From Nereocystis luetkeana (taxonomy: Eukaryota > Sar > Phaeophyceae > Laminariales > Laminariaceae), in contig JARUPZ010000020.1 in NCBI GenBank assembly GCA_031213475.1, positions 558,001 through 622,000 on the forward strand: DNA of 64,000 bases, read 5' to 3'. The notes under the pieces are model-generated. The model did not search any database. It was not told where the DNA came from and saw nothing but the letters and a program-made list of their open reading frames with translations. The position numbers were made by a program, and so were the translations under genes. Shown in pieces: positions 57,501-64,000 of the stretch. Position 1 is the first letter of the stretch. Each line of letters opens with the position of its first letter.

Positions 57501-60500
57501 CCATCCCATCTACCAGGTACAATATCTCCCCTACTCTTCCAGGTCCCTCCCTCCCTTTCGTAACTCAGACCCAGGGCCACGTGGCGGCCGCTCCCATTAG
57601 TACGGCGCATGCGTTCATTTCTGTCGAGGGAAGAGTTCAGCATTCTGTTCCCTTGTCGACTCGCTTGCGTTTCCCCTGAATAAAAACGTTTCCTATTTAA
57701 CAAAACCATTCCTGCCGTCGAGTGCCAGATCACCGCCTCCACACCACGCCCATCCCGCATCCTTGAGTTGGTGTGGTAACAGGCTGGCCTTGATTTTGGC
57801 TCCTTTTTTTTCACTCAGTTGCTTGCCGATTCGGTGTGTGCGTCTTTCACACATCGGCCAGATCACGATCTATCTGATCTATCTGATCTATCTGTCCACT
57901 GTAGATCATCTACATATCATCTAGATCTTGACTTGGCGTTTATGAGATGTGATGCAGGATCTGTGTACAGTGGTACCTTCCCCGTCTGCACTGATCCCCT
58001 CCAACCTATCCACTCCATTCTATAGGTTGCGGACAAGGTCAAGATGTTATTTGCCGGGACGGCGCAGCCAGGCATGCCAGGGGCAATCCGGGCATACCCT
58101 ATCGGACAGGGGGCGCCCGCCGGATCTGCTGCGGGAGTTGGCGGTGGCGGTGGCGGAGGCGTTGGGGCTGGCGGTCATGGCGGAGGGGGGGGCGGGGGGG
58201 GGAGGGGAGAACTTAATGGGGATTTCCAAGAGTATGGATGCTTGTCTCTTGCGGTGTCGTGCATGGCCTTGAATCACGACGGAAGCCTGCTGTTTGTTGG
58301 GGGAGACGATGGCGTTCTGGCCATGTACTGCGTCGCTGATGACGCTAAAGATGCAGAGAAAAAGGTGCGTGCGGCGCTTATACTGGCCTGTTGTATTCTC
58401 GAAGCAGGGTGCGCCAGAGAACGGCGACTTTCACGTAGACGCAAGGGTTTTTTCTGTCTCTGAGTTAATTGATGTAGAGCGCCTCCGCCGGGGGGAAACA
58501 CCAGCCGATCTCAGCGGTTGCCGTCAAGGTTGATAGCGACGCTTTCCAAGCGCTGTTTGCCCTCCGCTGTTCTCGGCATTGAGCTGCAATCATGGCTACC
58601 GTAGAGCGTGACCGACCTGCTTGAAAACTTATCGATGGCGGGTTTCGGAAGTGAGTCACCGTCGTTGCCACAGTGTGGGATATGCCACAGTTACAGCGCA
58701 GAACTAAAGTACGCCAAGTGGGGTAGGTGTGGGTTGTCGTTGTAACATGTTTTAGCTGTGACTTGTAGTTGTACCGTAGGTGACACCGCTTCAAGCACAT
58801 AAAGCGAACAACGACTTAATCCCTTTCGAACTCCCCCTGTGTTTTTGGGGACAAACTTCTCGGAGTTTGTGTGAGACGATTGAGATAATAGTTTTGCAGT
58901 TCTCAAGGGGTTAATCACCACCGAACATGTTTTGTCTGAGGTGAATCCGCGCTGAGATAGCAGCGAGCTAATCTCGCACACATTTCGTTGGTTTACTTGG
59001 CGATTTTGTCAGGCGAGAGAAAGGGATGCTGTGGAGTACATGGAAGAAATTCTTGTCACGAGGACGGACATTAAGGTGCAGGCCAAGCAGATGGAGGGGC
59101 TGAAAAATGCAGTCGACGAGTTGGTACTGAACAACGACTACCAGCTACGCCTGAAGGACATGAACTACAAGGAGAAGGTGGGCGCGAGTATCGCGTGCTT
59201 ACAGTAGGTCCTACCTCTACATCACGTGCCTACCTCTGTTGCGGACATGAGCAGGAGCACCGCCTTCTGCGCGATAGATTTTTTCTGATAAATTGGACGG
59301 GGTTGAAGACAGATACCCTTGGCGGCTTCGGTTTTTTTTTGTGGTGGTGTCATGAAACGCCTTGTTTGCTTGTCCTGCAGGTAAGAAGAGGGGTGCCAAT
59401 AAAATGAGCAGTGAACGGACGATGAGCTAGCGTTGTAAATACAGCTTGCAGCTGGGGTGGAGTCCAGCGGCGGCTTCAAGTGCTTGCCAGTCCCGTCTCA
59501 TAGAGAGAACCACACGCCGAACTGCACCATAACGGATGAGGTCGCTGCCAAGTCTAGTTGCCGCTTCTCTGTATCGCGGCATCCTTATCTCTGTGTCCAC
59601 CACCCTGCCGTGCTGCCGCGTCAATGTGAGCGAATTAGACTCGGGAGGTGACCGACAAGTTTACGGTGGAGGTCGAAATGGACCATCGCTGCTACGAAGA
59701 GCTGCTGAATGAAAGGAAAAACATGGAGTTGACCTACGAGGAGAGGATTGCGCACCTGCAGGACCAGCACGCTGAGGTTAGCATCTACCCTATTATACTA
59801 GGATACAGTACGGGCCCGCCAACGAGAAACCCCTGTTAGTTGACTAGAGTATAAGCAAGCCTTATACTCCTGTTGTGGCACCGTCCTTGTTCAACGTTGA
59901 GCTTATCCTATCATTTACCTGGTAGGATTTATTGTGTTGTAGAGCGCTCGCCGCTTAGCCCATGTTCTTCTCCATTTTTTTAGCTTTCTCCAAGAAGCGA
60001 GGCCTATGTTTTTATTGCATTAGCTCCTTTCTTACTCGTGGGCCTGTACTGGATAGGAACGTGTTTCTGCCGTAAAACTCATCCCGCTCTACTTCCCAGT
60101 CGCTTTCCCGAAAACATGTGTGCCATTGTTATGGTGGTGTCAAGGCCGGGGTGGGCGTACTCCGTTCTTGGCTACCGGCTTCTTACCCACCACGGCAATA
60201 GTAGTCGATGTCGCCGTGTTCCGCGTGATCCCGTTATTTGTGCTGTACGTTGATGGCGCTTGTGCACCGTGCGATAAAACTGCTGCAGAAGCACCCACGA
60301 TTCCATCGCCTCTCTTCGGACAGAACTGACCTACGAGGAGGAGTCGCAAGCACGAACTACTGTTCTGGTCATACCCCGGCCCGTGAATGACACATGTCGC
60401 GATGCACTTTTTTCTGCGTCGTGTTATAGAAGGGTTTGTTATTTCGAAGCATGTCATGGCCATCGTGTCTTGTGCGGTATGTAATAGCGTGTCCGCTCCA

Positions 60501-63384
60501 GCTTTGTGGTATATTTCTGCTGGTATTATATGCCGTGGGCATGGAACTACCCCAGAATAGTACACCTGCGGCAATAGTTTACTATACTGGTGCGGACAAG
60601 GCGAAGAAGGTGAGACACACCTGTGAGATGTAATGTAACAAAGTCGCAGTGCCATGTAATGTGGTGAAACATCTGATGTGGTGTCAAAAGTTGAAAAATA
60701 TATGCAAGTGCAGGGTAAGCTCGTGGGATGCAGGGTAATAAACCGTAGTGAAGTTTGCATCATGCTGTGTAGAGAAATTCCATATTTGTAACGTGCTTCA
60801 ATTAAACCAGCAACATGGTTCAAGTGCGGTGAACTGCAGCGTGATGCGGTGCAATCGGTACAGTCTAGAGTAGTAGTAGCTCTGTGCACCCGAATACGAA
60901 TAGTACGAAGGCTACTGTAGGGCTCTACTTTACTATTACTGAAAAAATACACAAATCGAAAAAACTGGTATTCTGTGATGCAAAGCTGTGAACGTAATGC
61001 CGTTGTTGGAGACCATGTACTGTTAATATTGTATGCTGAGACTTGTTGTAGTGCACTGCGTGTGTCGACACCTGCATGCATCTAACAATCATCTCTTATT
61101 TACTGGTGCCGGCCACAAGTTAAGTACCTGTCGTCTTGCTGCTTACCCTTCTTTTGCTGTGATGCGATGCGTTTATCGTACTTTAGGAAAGGAGCGGGCC
61201 TGTTTCGATACTACCATGCATCTAACACGCATTTCCTCTTTATTCGTGAAAACGACGAGTTTATTGTATTGCGTATTATACACTGTACTCCTGGTGTCTT
61301 AATGCTTAATGTTTCCCTTGCTCTTTCGCTGCGATGTGATTATTACACTATTCCACATTCTAGGAAAGGAACGGGCTGGAGACCCAGCACAAGAACAAAA
61401 TAAACGCTGAGATAAACCGATATCAGGCCATGGTGCACGAGAAGGAGGAACTTAGCAGGAAATGGGACGAAGAGGCGAGAACACAAAAAAAAAAATCGCT
61501 ACCCAGCATGCATGCGGTTTCGGTCCTTGACTTTCGCAGTAAAGTTCACTTTTTCGACACTGTGGTTGACACGCTGTTTAGCAGAGGGATTCATGCCAAC
61601 GGAATGGTTGATTTGGTATGATCGGCTCAGAGTTGGGGTTAAGGCTAGGGTTGGATATATTCGTACTGCACACAGTGATGTTCAACCATGTTGTCGAGTA
61701 GGGGGCATAGTCCTCTAGATTTCCGTGCTACGCCAGCAAGCGCTGTTTGTGTGTTCTTGCATTTTGAGTCTATCATTAGAGCTGGAGTTCTACGAGGAGA
61801 TATAGTGGTCGAGGGGGCCGACATTCTCCAGGCAGCGAACAGCGCCCAATGATAGTCCATGAGGTGCTTGCGCAAGTGTCTTCAAGTCCCAACGTTGTGC
61901 GTTATGCTCGTACAGGATGGATTGCCGACACCCAACGGTCAAATGTGCATGCAAGGCTCGTCGGTGGACGAATAGGTTCGCTCGATGCCTATACCCAGCA
62001 CCACAACCGCCTCTGCTCCTCAGACAGCTGTTACAACAATTTTCGTTAATATTCTCTATTCCATAGACACTTACTTGCTAGTAGCACAAAAACAATGGTG
62101 ATTTCCTCTATGATTTCCTCTATACTCCTCAGAGACTTGCTATAATCTGTTTTTGACGTTATTTGCTACTCAATCACTTGCTTCAATTTTTTCAAGTGAC
62201 GCTCTCTAACCCCCAGAGACTTGCTGTGACAGAGACTTGCTGTGAATACAATGTTTTGAGTGATTTTCCCTACGTCCTCCTCAGCAAATATACTCATGAT
62301 GTATACGATGGTTGTAATGTTCTGTGCCCCTCAGACAGTTGCGACACCACACACCACTTCGCGTGGCGTTGGTGATGTCGGCGGCGGGACGCCATCGATG
62401 GCGCGCGTTTTTTGTTTGTTTCCACTGATCAGCCGAACGCGCCACACGTAGCCAATCCCATCATGACGCATTTAGCTGCAGATGGTGTTTCAGGCATATA
62501 CGGCGGCTTAACTTGTCAGCATAATAAATGTTTCAATGTTTCAGAGCTGTCTGTTCACGGGTCAAGAGATGTTCAAAATTTCACGGGTCAGGTCGGGTCG
62601 GGGCTGATAACGTTGACCCGACCCGACCCGACCTGACCCGTGAGAGCTTGAGAATCTCCTGATCCGACCCGAACCGGCCGGACCGGACCGGACCGGACCG
62701 AAGCGGACCGGACCGGACCCGACCCGTGCGACTTCCCGACCCGAAACGCGGGTCAGGTCATGACCCGTAAAGATCCTTGCCAACATTGTCAATTCGAACA
62801 TCGGATAGATGACCATCTATCTGATCTATCTGGTCTATACATACTAACATCCTATGCATCATACAGATAATATATATACAATAAAGATCATGTAGACCAT
62901 CTAGATCCTGAAATTTCCGCCATGAGATGTCGTGCGTGAGCCGTATCATATAGATCCCGCCGGGAAGACGTGTTTATAATCATACAAACCCCATCCAGCG
63001 AACTTTATCTACTCTACATCTTGTACATCACATAAACCAGGCAAACATATTCCCCGACATATCTACAGTAGATAATATCTAGATTATGAAATAGGGATCT
63101 GATACTCGTATGTTCGATCTGTGCAATGTTTCACGGGAGATGTGCACCCTTTGGTCTTGAGAGCTACGAGGGGGTGACACGTTTCCTTATTGCTATCGTG
63201 CGACTAAGTCTAACACTTGAGATTGCTGGCGTCTCCTCTCACTGTGCTCTACCGCCTCGCCGTAAGAAGAAACATCTAACCTCGACGGGTTTCCATGCCC
63301 CCTTTACTCCATCGACAGAACCAGAGCCTGGTGGATGCCCACACGGAAACTCTGCAGAAGGTCATCGAGGAATACGACAAGAAG
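45424..63384 (+). CDS. CFAP57/WDR65, at least 16 exons, continues past the window
   Basis: Axonemal protein; in Chlamydomonas FAP57 is needed for assembly of a subset of inner dynein arms. The N-terminal half is WD40 repeats forming propellers, the C-terminal half coiled coil. Diagnostic matches in order: HLFGLKTDVKSNVHYVEEHM, GITALALTTNRRLLAVAE, GGAPEWKLVLW, CVTGDKILRFFRV, LAISPSEENLAVTTS, VGVDKALRLWNF, VSLHPSGLYLVVAFGEK, KGHQGKIRSIVW, GQVYIWESATGKR and NDYQLRLKDMNYKEK. Exon phases are consistent for exons 1-10 and 12-14. The segment between exons 10 and 12 is not fully resolved. Flagella occur on the swimming cells of brown algae, which fits. The final coiled-coil exons lie beyond the right edge. 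Confidence 0.93.
45923..46195 (+). CDS. CFAP57 exon 2
   Basis: 91 codons: LIGGTASAGITALALTT, VNIYDASTLKRRKLLSW, VAFSADGRLCLTQGGAPEW. Acceptor CTTTTAG|CTC, donor AAG|GTGCGC. A later AG (45929) would break phase and was not used. Confidence 0.92.
46590..46823 (+). CDS. CFAP57 exon 3
   Basis: 78 codons: AAKVICSAKISLPGAN, FCPSDASVICVTGDKILRFF, GYTAHCWLGDEQ. Acceptor GACAG|GCG, donor CAG|GTGGGT. Confidence 0.92.
47660..47863 (+). CDS. CFAP57 exon 4
   Basis: 68 codons: VVVSTDQGDLYLFNN, ICNLAAFSKGFVAGG, LRVYERSDDPREFFKCLK. Acceptor GATCAGCAG|GTG (three bases earlier is equally in phase), donor AAG|GTGGCC. Confidence 0.9.
48271..48371 (+). CDS. CFAP57 exon 5
   Basis: 101 nt: TFHIEGNLSSITNLAISPSE and ENLAVTTSDSQIY. 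Acceptor TCAAAG|ACG, donor CAG|GTGAGG, ending in phase 2. Confidence 0.88.
48911..49076 (+). CDS. CFAP57 exon 6
   Basis: 166 nt: LALSNTDILKEDTMNFERM, then SSRITGVSVAVWKPL. Acceptor TCTTCAG|CCT, donor CTG|GTGAGT. The first base completes a Ser codon with exon 5. Confidence 0.88.
50177..50323 (+). CDS. CFAP57 exon 7
   Basis: 49 codons: VATVGVDKALRLWNFLDKSS, then SPLAVSLHPSGLYLVVAF. Acceptor GCACAG|GTG, donor AAG|GTAACA. Canonical WD-repeat strand order ending in RLWNF. Confidence 0.93.
51200..51322 (+). CDS. CFAP57 exon 8
   Basis: 41 codons: VRLYSILMEDIHELKEFGVK and HCRVACFSGGGQYFSFANN. Acceptor CGAAAG|GTC, donor CAG|GTGGGG. Confidence 0.92.
52396..52463 (+). CDS. CFAP57 exon 9
   Basis: 68 nt: VLVYETFTCNLVTSLKGHQG then KI plus a split Arg codon. 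Acceptor CCGTAG|GTC, donor AAG|GTGAGG in phase 2. Confidence 0.9.
53120..53403. repeat. ~90-bp triplicate spanning a splice acceptor
   Basis: Three diverged units: CTCGACGATAGATCTATCGTGTAG (53201), GACGACAGGCCCAACGTGTAG (about 53296) and CTCGACGATAGGTCTATCGTGTGG (53381, the real exon 10 start). GCCTCGGTA and GTGAGCATGTCAA-like text repeat with them. Confidence 0.85.
53392..53500 (+). CDS. CFAP57 exon 10
   Basis: 109 nt: SIVWKDRDRMVLTASSEGQ and VYIWESATGKRLPDTYQ. Acceptor CGATAG|GTC, donor CAG|GTAACA. The donor coincides with a TACCAGGTA palindrome. The intron just upstream is tandemly repeated and holds a near-copy of this acceptor (53201-53222). Confidence 0.92.
53980..54080 (-). mobile_element. 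Diverged LINE 3' end remnant
   Basis: GTTGTTGTTGTTGC...GTTCTTGCTTTAACTC then GTCCGTGACCACAAAACAGG mirrors the LINE end on the minus strand. In a CFAP57 intron. Confidence 0.6.
54081..55335. other. CFAP57 intron sequence, no recognised gene
   Basis: Includes a CATGA-type microsatellite at about 55172-55208 and repeated CGCTCTTAA-like words at 54890-55090. The 176-codon plus frame (54591-55121) has no domain I know. Confidence 0.5.
55340..55560. mobile_element. GACCCG-rich inverted-repeat element, copy 2
   Basis: TCACCGGTCATGACCCGACACG near the left end, CGGGTCGGGGTCGGGTTGGGG inside, then TTACCCGACCTGACCCGTGAGG. Same plan as the copy at 40.5 kb, with the repeat core expanded differently. Confidence 0.7.
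56089..56179 (+). CDS. CFAP57 probable exon 11
   Basis: One base plus 30 codons: ELNLVKGKGAPDPAG, VKAIVSTNTPFGTLQ. Acceptor GGACAG|AGA, donor CAG|GTAGGT. It ends in the phase that exon 12 needs and is coding-like, but matches CFAP57 only loosely. Its start needs a preceding exon ending in phase 2 that I could not find in 53501-56088. Confidence 0.5.
56170..56400. repeat. ~155-bp tandem duplication at a splice donor
   Basis: GCAGGTAGGTGGTCATACGTCATGACC...CTCTGTAGCGAGGGAGAA (56176) resembles GCAGGTGGTATTACGCCATGCCC...TTCTGTAGCGAAGGAGAAT (56330). The first copy contains the proposed exon 11 donor. Confidence 0.65.
56692..56998 (-). mobile_element. GATC-rich element, copy 6
   Basis: Most complete copy. 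Opens CACATCGGCCAGATCACGATC, closes AATCTGTCCGATATGTGG, which pair as imperfect inverted repeats. The body has ATCCAACCCAGCAAACCTGTCC and GAGCTAGATCTTATACG, inverse to copies 1-4, plus a short (TA)n. Confidence 0.8.
57180..57310 (-). mobile_element. Diverged LINE 3' UTR remnant
   Basis: GTGGTCACAAGACAGGCTCCAATAACTCCGCAGTGGAAGAA is the reverse complement of the LINE's TTCCACTCCAGAGTTATTGGAGCCTGTCC block with a few changes. No tail found. Confidence 0.7.
57846..57968 (-). mobile_element. GATC-rich element, copy 7 (partial)
   Basis: CACACATCGGCCAGATCACGATC, then GATCTATCTGATCTATCTG, ATCTAGATCTTGACTTGGCG and GCAGGATCTGTGTAC. Stops about 58 bp before the exon 12 acceptor of CFAP57. Confidence 0.75.
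58026..58364 (+). CDS. CFAP57 exon 12
   Basis: 113 codons: VADKVKMLFAGTAQPGMPG, AIRAYPIG, then a Gly-rich insert of about 35 residues, and GCLSLAVSCMALNHDG, SLLFVGGDDGVLAMY. Acceptor TATAG|GTT, donor AAG|GTGCGT. The Gly insert sits between two propeller strands, where animal CFAP57 has a short loop. Confidence 0.9.
58816..58917. repeat. Imperfect hairpin resembling the 41.9 kb foldback
   Basis: TTAATCCCTTTCGAACT and AGTTCTCAAGGGGTTAA at the two ends are near complements, with GGGGACAAAC inside as in 41879-41963. In a CFAP57 intron. Confidence 0.55.
59013..59177 (+). CDS. CFAP57 exon 13
   Basis: 55 codons: ARERDAVEYMEEILVTRTD, VQAKQMEGLKNAVDELVL, NNDYQLRLKDMNYKEK. Start of the coiled coil; YQLRLKDMNY is almost invariant in the family. 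Acceptor GTCAG|GCG, donor AAG|GTGGGC. Confidence 0.95.
59639..59776 (+). CDS. CFAP57 exon 14
   Basis: 46 codons: TREVTDKFTVEVEMDHRCYE and ELLNERKNMELTYEERIAHL. Acceptor AATTAG|ACT, chosen because TREVTDKF aligns with the family's IKELTDKF; donor GAG|GTTAGC. Confidence 0.9.
59777..61363. other. CFAP57 intron 14
   Basis: 1.6 kb with TACCTGGTA at 59916-59924 and a duplicated acceptor region at the right end. A long minus-strand frame (60140-61081, 313 codons) has no recognised domain and no coding-like bias; probably chance. Confidence 0.5.
61078..61375. repeat. Diverged duplication of an intron end and exon start
   Basis: GCATCTAACAATCATCTCTTATTTA...TTTAGGAAAGGAGCGGGC (61078-61200) is repeated as GCATCTAACACGCATTTCCTCTTTA...CTAGGAAAGGAACGGGC (61217-61375). 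The second copy holds the real exon 15 acceptor. Confidence 0.8.
61364..61516 (+). CDS. CFAP57 exon 15 (3' end uncertain)
   Basis: Coiled coil: ERNGLETQHKNKINAEI, NRYQAMVHEKEELSRKW, DEEARTQ. Acceptor TTCTAG|GAA in phase. No good donor follows: GCG|GTTTCG at 61517 keeps phase but would add about ten non-conserved residues after an A-run. The acceptor region is duplicated upstream (about 61080-61200). Confidence 0.75.
62540..62775. mobile_element. GACCCG-rich inverted-repeat element, copy 3
   Basis: GTTCACGGGTCAAGAGATG at the left and CGCGGGTCAGGTCATGACCCGTAAAG at the right. The core has GACCCGACCCGACCTGACCC and a separate (CCGGA) run, GGACCGGACCGGACCGGACC. Confidence 0.75.
62795..63133 (-). 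mobile_element. GATC-rich element, copy 8
   Basis: GAACATCGGATAGATGACC, GATCTATCTGGTCTATAC, CTAGATCCTGAAATTTCCGCC, CCCATCCAGCGAACTTTATC and GATCTGTGCAATGTTTCACG; same order as copy 6. Confidence 0.7.
63319..63384 (+). CDS. CFAP57 exon 16 (last in the window)
   Basis: 22 codons: NQSLVDAHTETLQKVIEEYD then KK, a coiled-coil stretch that follows exon 15 in the family. Acceptor CGACAG|AAC, donor AAG|GTGAGA. Further exons must lie right of the window. Confidence 0.88.
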
Positions 63385-64000
63385 GTGAGAGAACCATGTA
63401 CAATAGCAGCTCTAAGGCTCCACAGGGGCTCTTTTAGTGCTGCTATGTCCACCATTGACCTCGCTCCGGTGAAAACGATATTCGTCAGAAAGGACGGCAG
63501 CTTAGCTTGCACTGCAGAAACCGTCGCCACGGCAGAATCGTTGTGTACTACATACTTTACTACAGCAAACAACCGTGCTACAGCAAAGGTAAATGGACGC
63601 ACGAGACATGATGTCTTGTTTTTTCAGGAAGCGATAGTTAGTCATACCATGGTACTACACAATAACTACACGAATTCAAGATATTTTTTTTTTTCAGTTT
63701 CATCGGAGGGTAACGATAGGGATAGCACCGGCTACCATGGGTTACTAATTCCTGTATCTTTTTTTGACAGGGATAGCAGAGGCTACGATAGGGATCCTGC
63801 TGTACCTTTTTTTGGTCATATTTTTGTGACTGACAGCTTTTGAACTGAGGGACTAGCCAGTAAGGGATGCCTTATGATCGTCATCCCGTTTGTGTTTTTT
63901 CAACATTATTATTGTCACTTTCCTAATAAACCTACTGTAGGCCGAGGGATTGATGCCATTTTTATATATCTACTCAGTCAGCTTTTGAGTGACTTAGTAA
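63385..64000. other. CFAP57 intron 16, runs off the window
   Basis: GGATAGCACCGGCTACCATGG (63719) is loosely repeated as GGATAGCAGAGGCTACGATAGG (63771) behind two TTTTTT(GACAG) stretches. No exon recognised. Confidence 0.5.

Larger units (their letters stand above)
61517..63318. other. CFAP57 intron 15
   Basis: 1.8 kb with CAGAGACTTGC-like direct repeats (62120-62245), GACCCG element copy 3 and GATC element copy 8. No exon recognised. Confidence 0.5.

Noticed and set aside
57428-57559. Possible CFAP57 exon (ALLVHLSPVHNRKNTYSMF...)
   Set aside because: Acceptor and phase fit, but the peptide has no convincing match to the family and the donor is poor. It would also sit after 56089-56179, which fits exon 12 better.
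60308-60345. Copy of part of exon 14 (CTGACCTACGAGGAGGAG) in intron 14
   Set aside because: Only about 15 bases match 59729-59745; too short to claim a duplication or an exon.
60140-61081. 313-codon minus-strand frame
   Set aside because: Long, but lies in a CFAP57 intron, has no domain, is rich in Ser/Thr/His without pattern, and covers repeats. Treated as chance.

Overview
The window looks like nuclear DNA from an intron-rich, repeat-rich eukaryote, most likely a brown alga of the Ectocarpus type. Grounds: two conserved single-copy eukaryotic genes split into small GC-rich exons by large introns, a flagellar gene, and very many small transposons. The species is an inference; nothing here was searched.

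Layout. 1-19 kb is a graveyard of mobile elements. It holds four 3' copies of one LINE (one nearly complete at about 12.5-16.9 kb on the minus strand, facing a truncated, nearly identical copy at 17.0-18.2 kb), two copies of a tRNA-derived SINE, a broken Ty3/Gypsy fossil at 4.3-6.2 kb, three copies of a ~110-130 bp MITE, and several tandem repeats. 19-24.4 kb has no recognised host gene, only a tyrosine-recombinase-like fossil fragment near 21.6-22.2 kb. 24.4-39.2 kb is a minus-strand gene of 11 exons that I assign to condensin-2 subunit H2 (CAP-H2). All exon phases agree, giving 744 residues. 39.2-45.4 kb is intergenic and full of short inverted-repeat elements, two of which carry telomere-like repeats. 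45.4 kb to the right edge is a plus-strand gene of at least 16 exons that I assign to CFAP57/WDR65, a WD40 plus coiled-coil axonemal protein; it runs out of the window.

The two host genes are divergently transcribed, about 6.2 kb apart, with unrelated jobs: CAP-H2 in mitotic chromosome compaction in the nucleus, CFAP57 in placing inner dynein arms in the flagellum. Nothing suggests co-function.

The most interesting layer lies outside the genes. A palindromic 9-mer, TACCWGGTA, occurs at least 26 times (about 0.5 expected by chance), mostly in introns and intergenic DNA of the gene-bearing half. A second palindrome, TATTAATA/CTATTAATAG, is also frequent. A GATC-rich inverted-repeat family recurs in at least eight places and several copies end within about 20-60 bp of splice sites. 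In two CFAP57 introns the DNA upstream of an exon is tandemly duplicated so that decoy copies of the 3' splice site precede the real one. One SINE insertion can be compared with a paralogous empty site in the same window.
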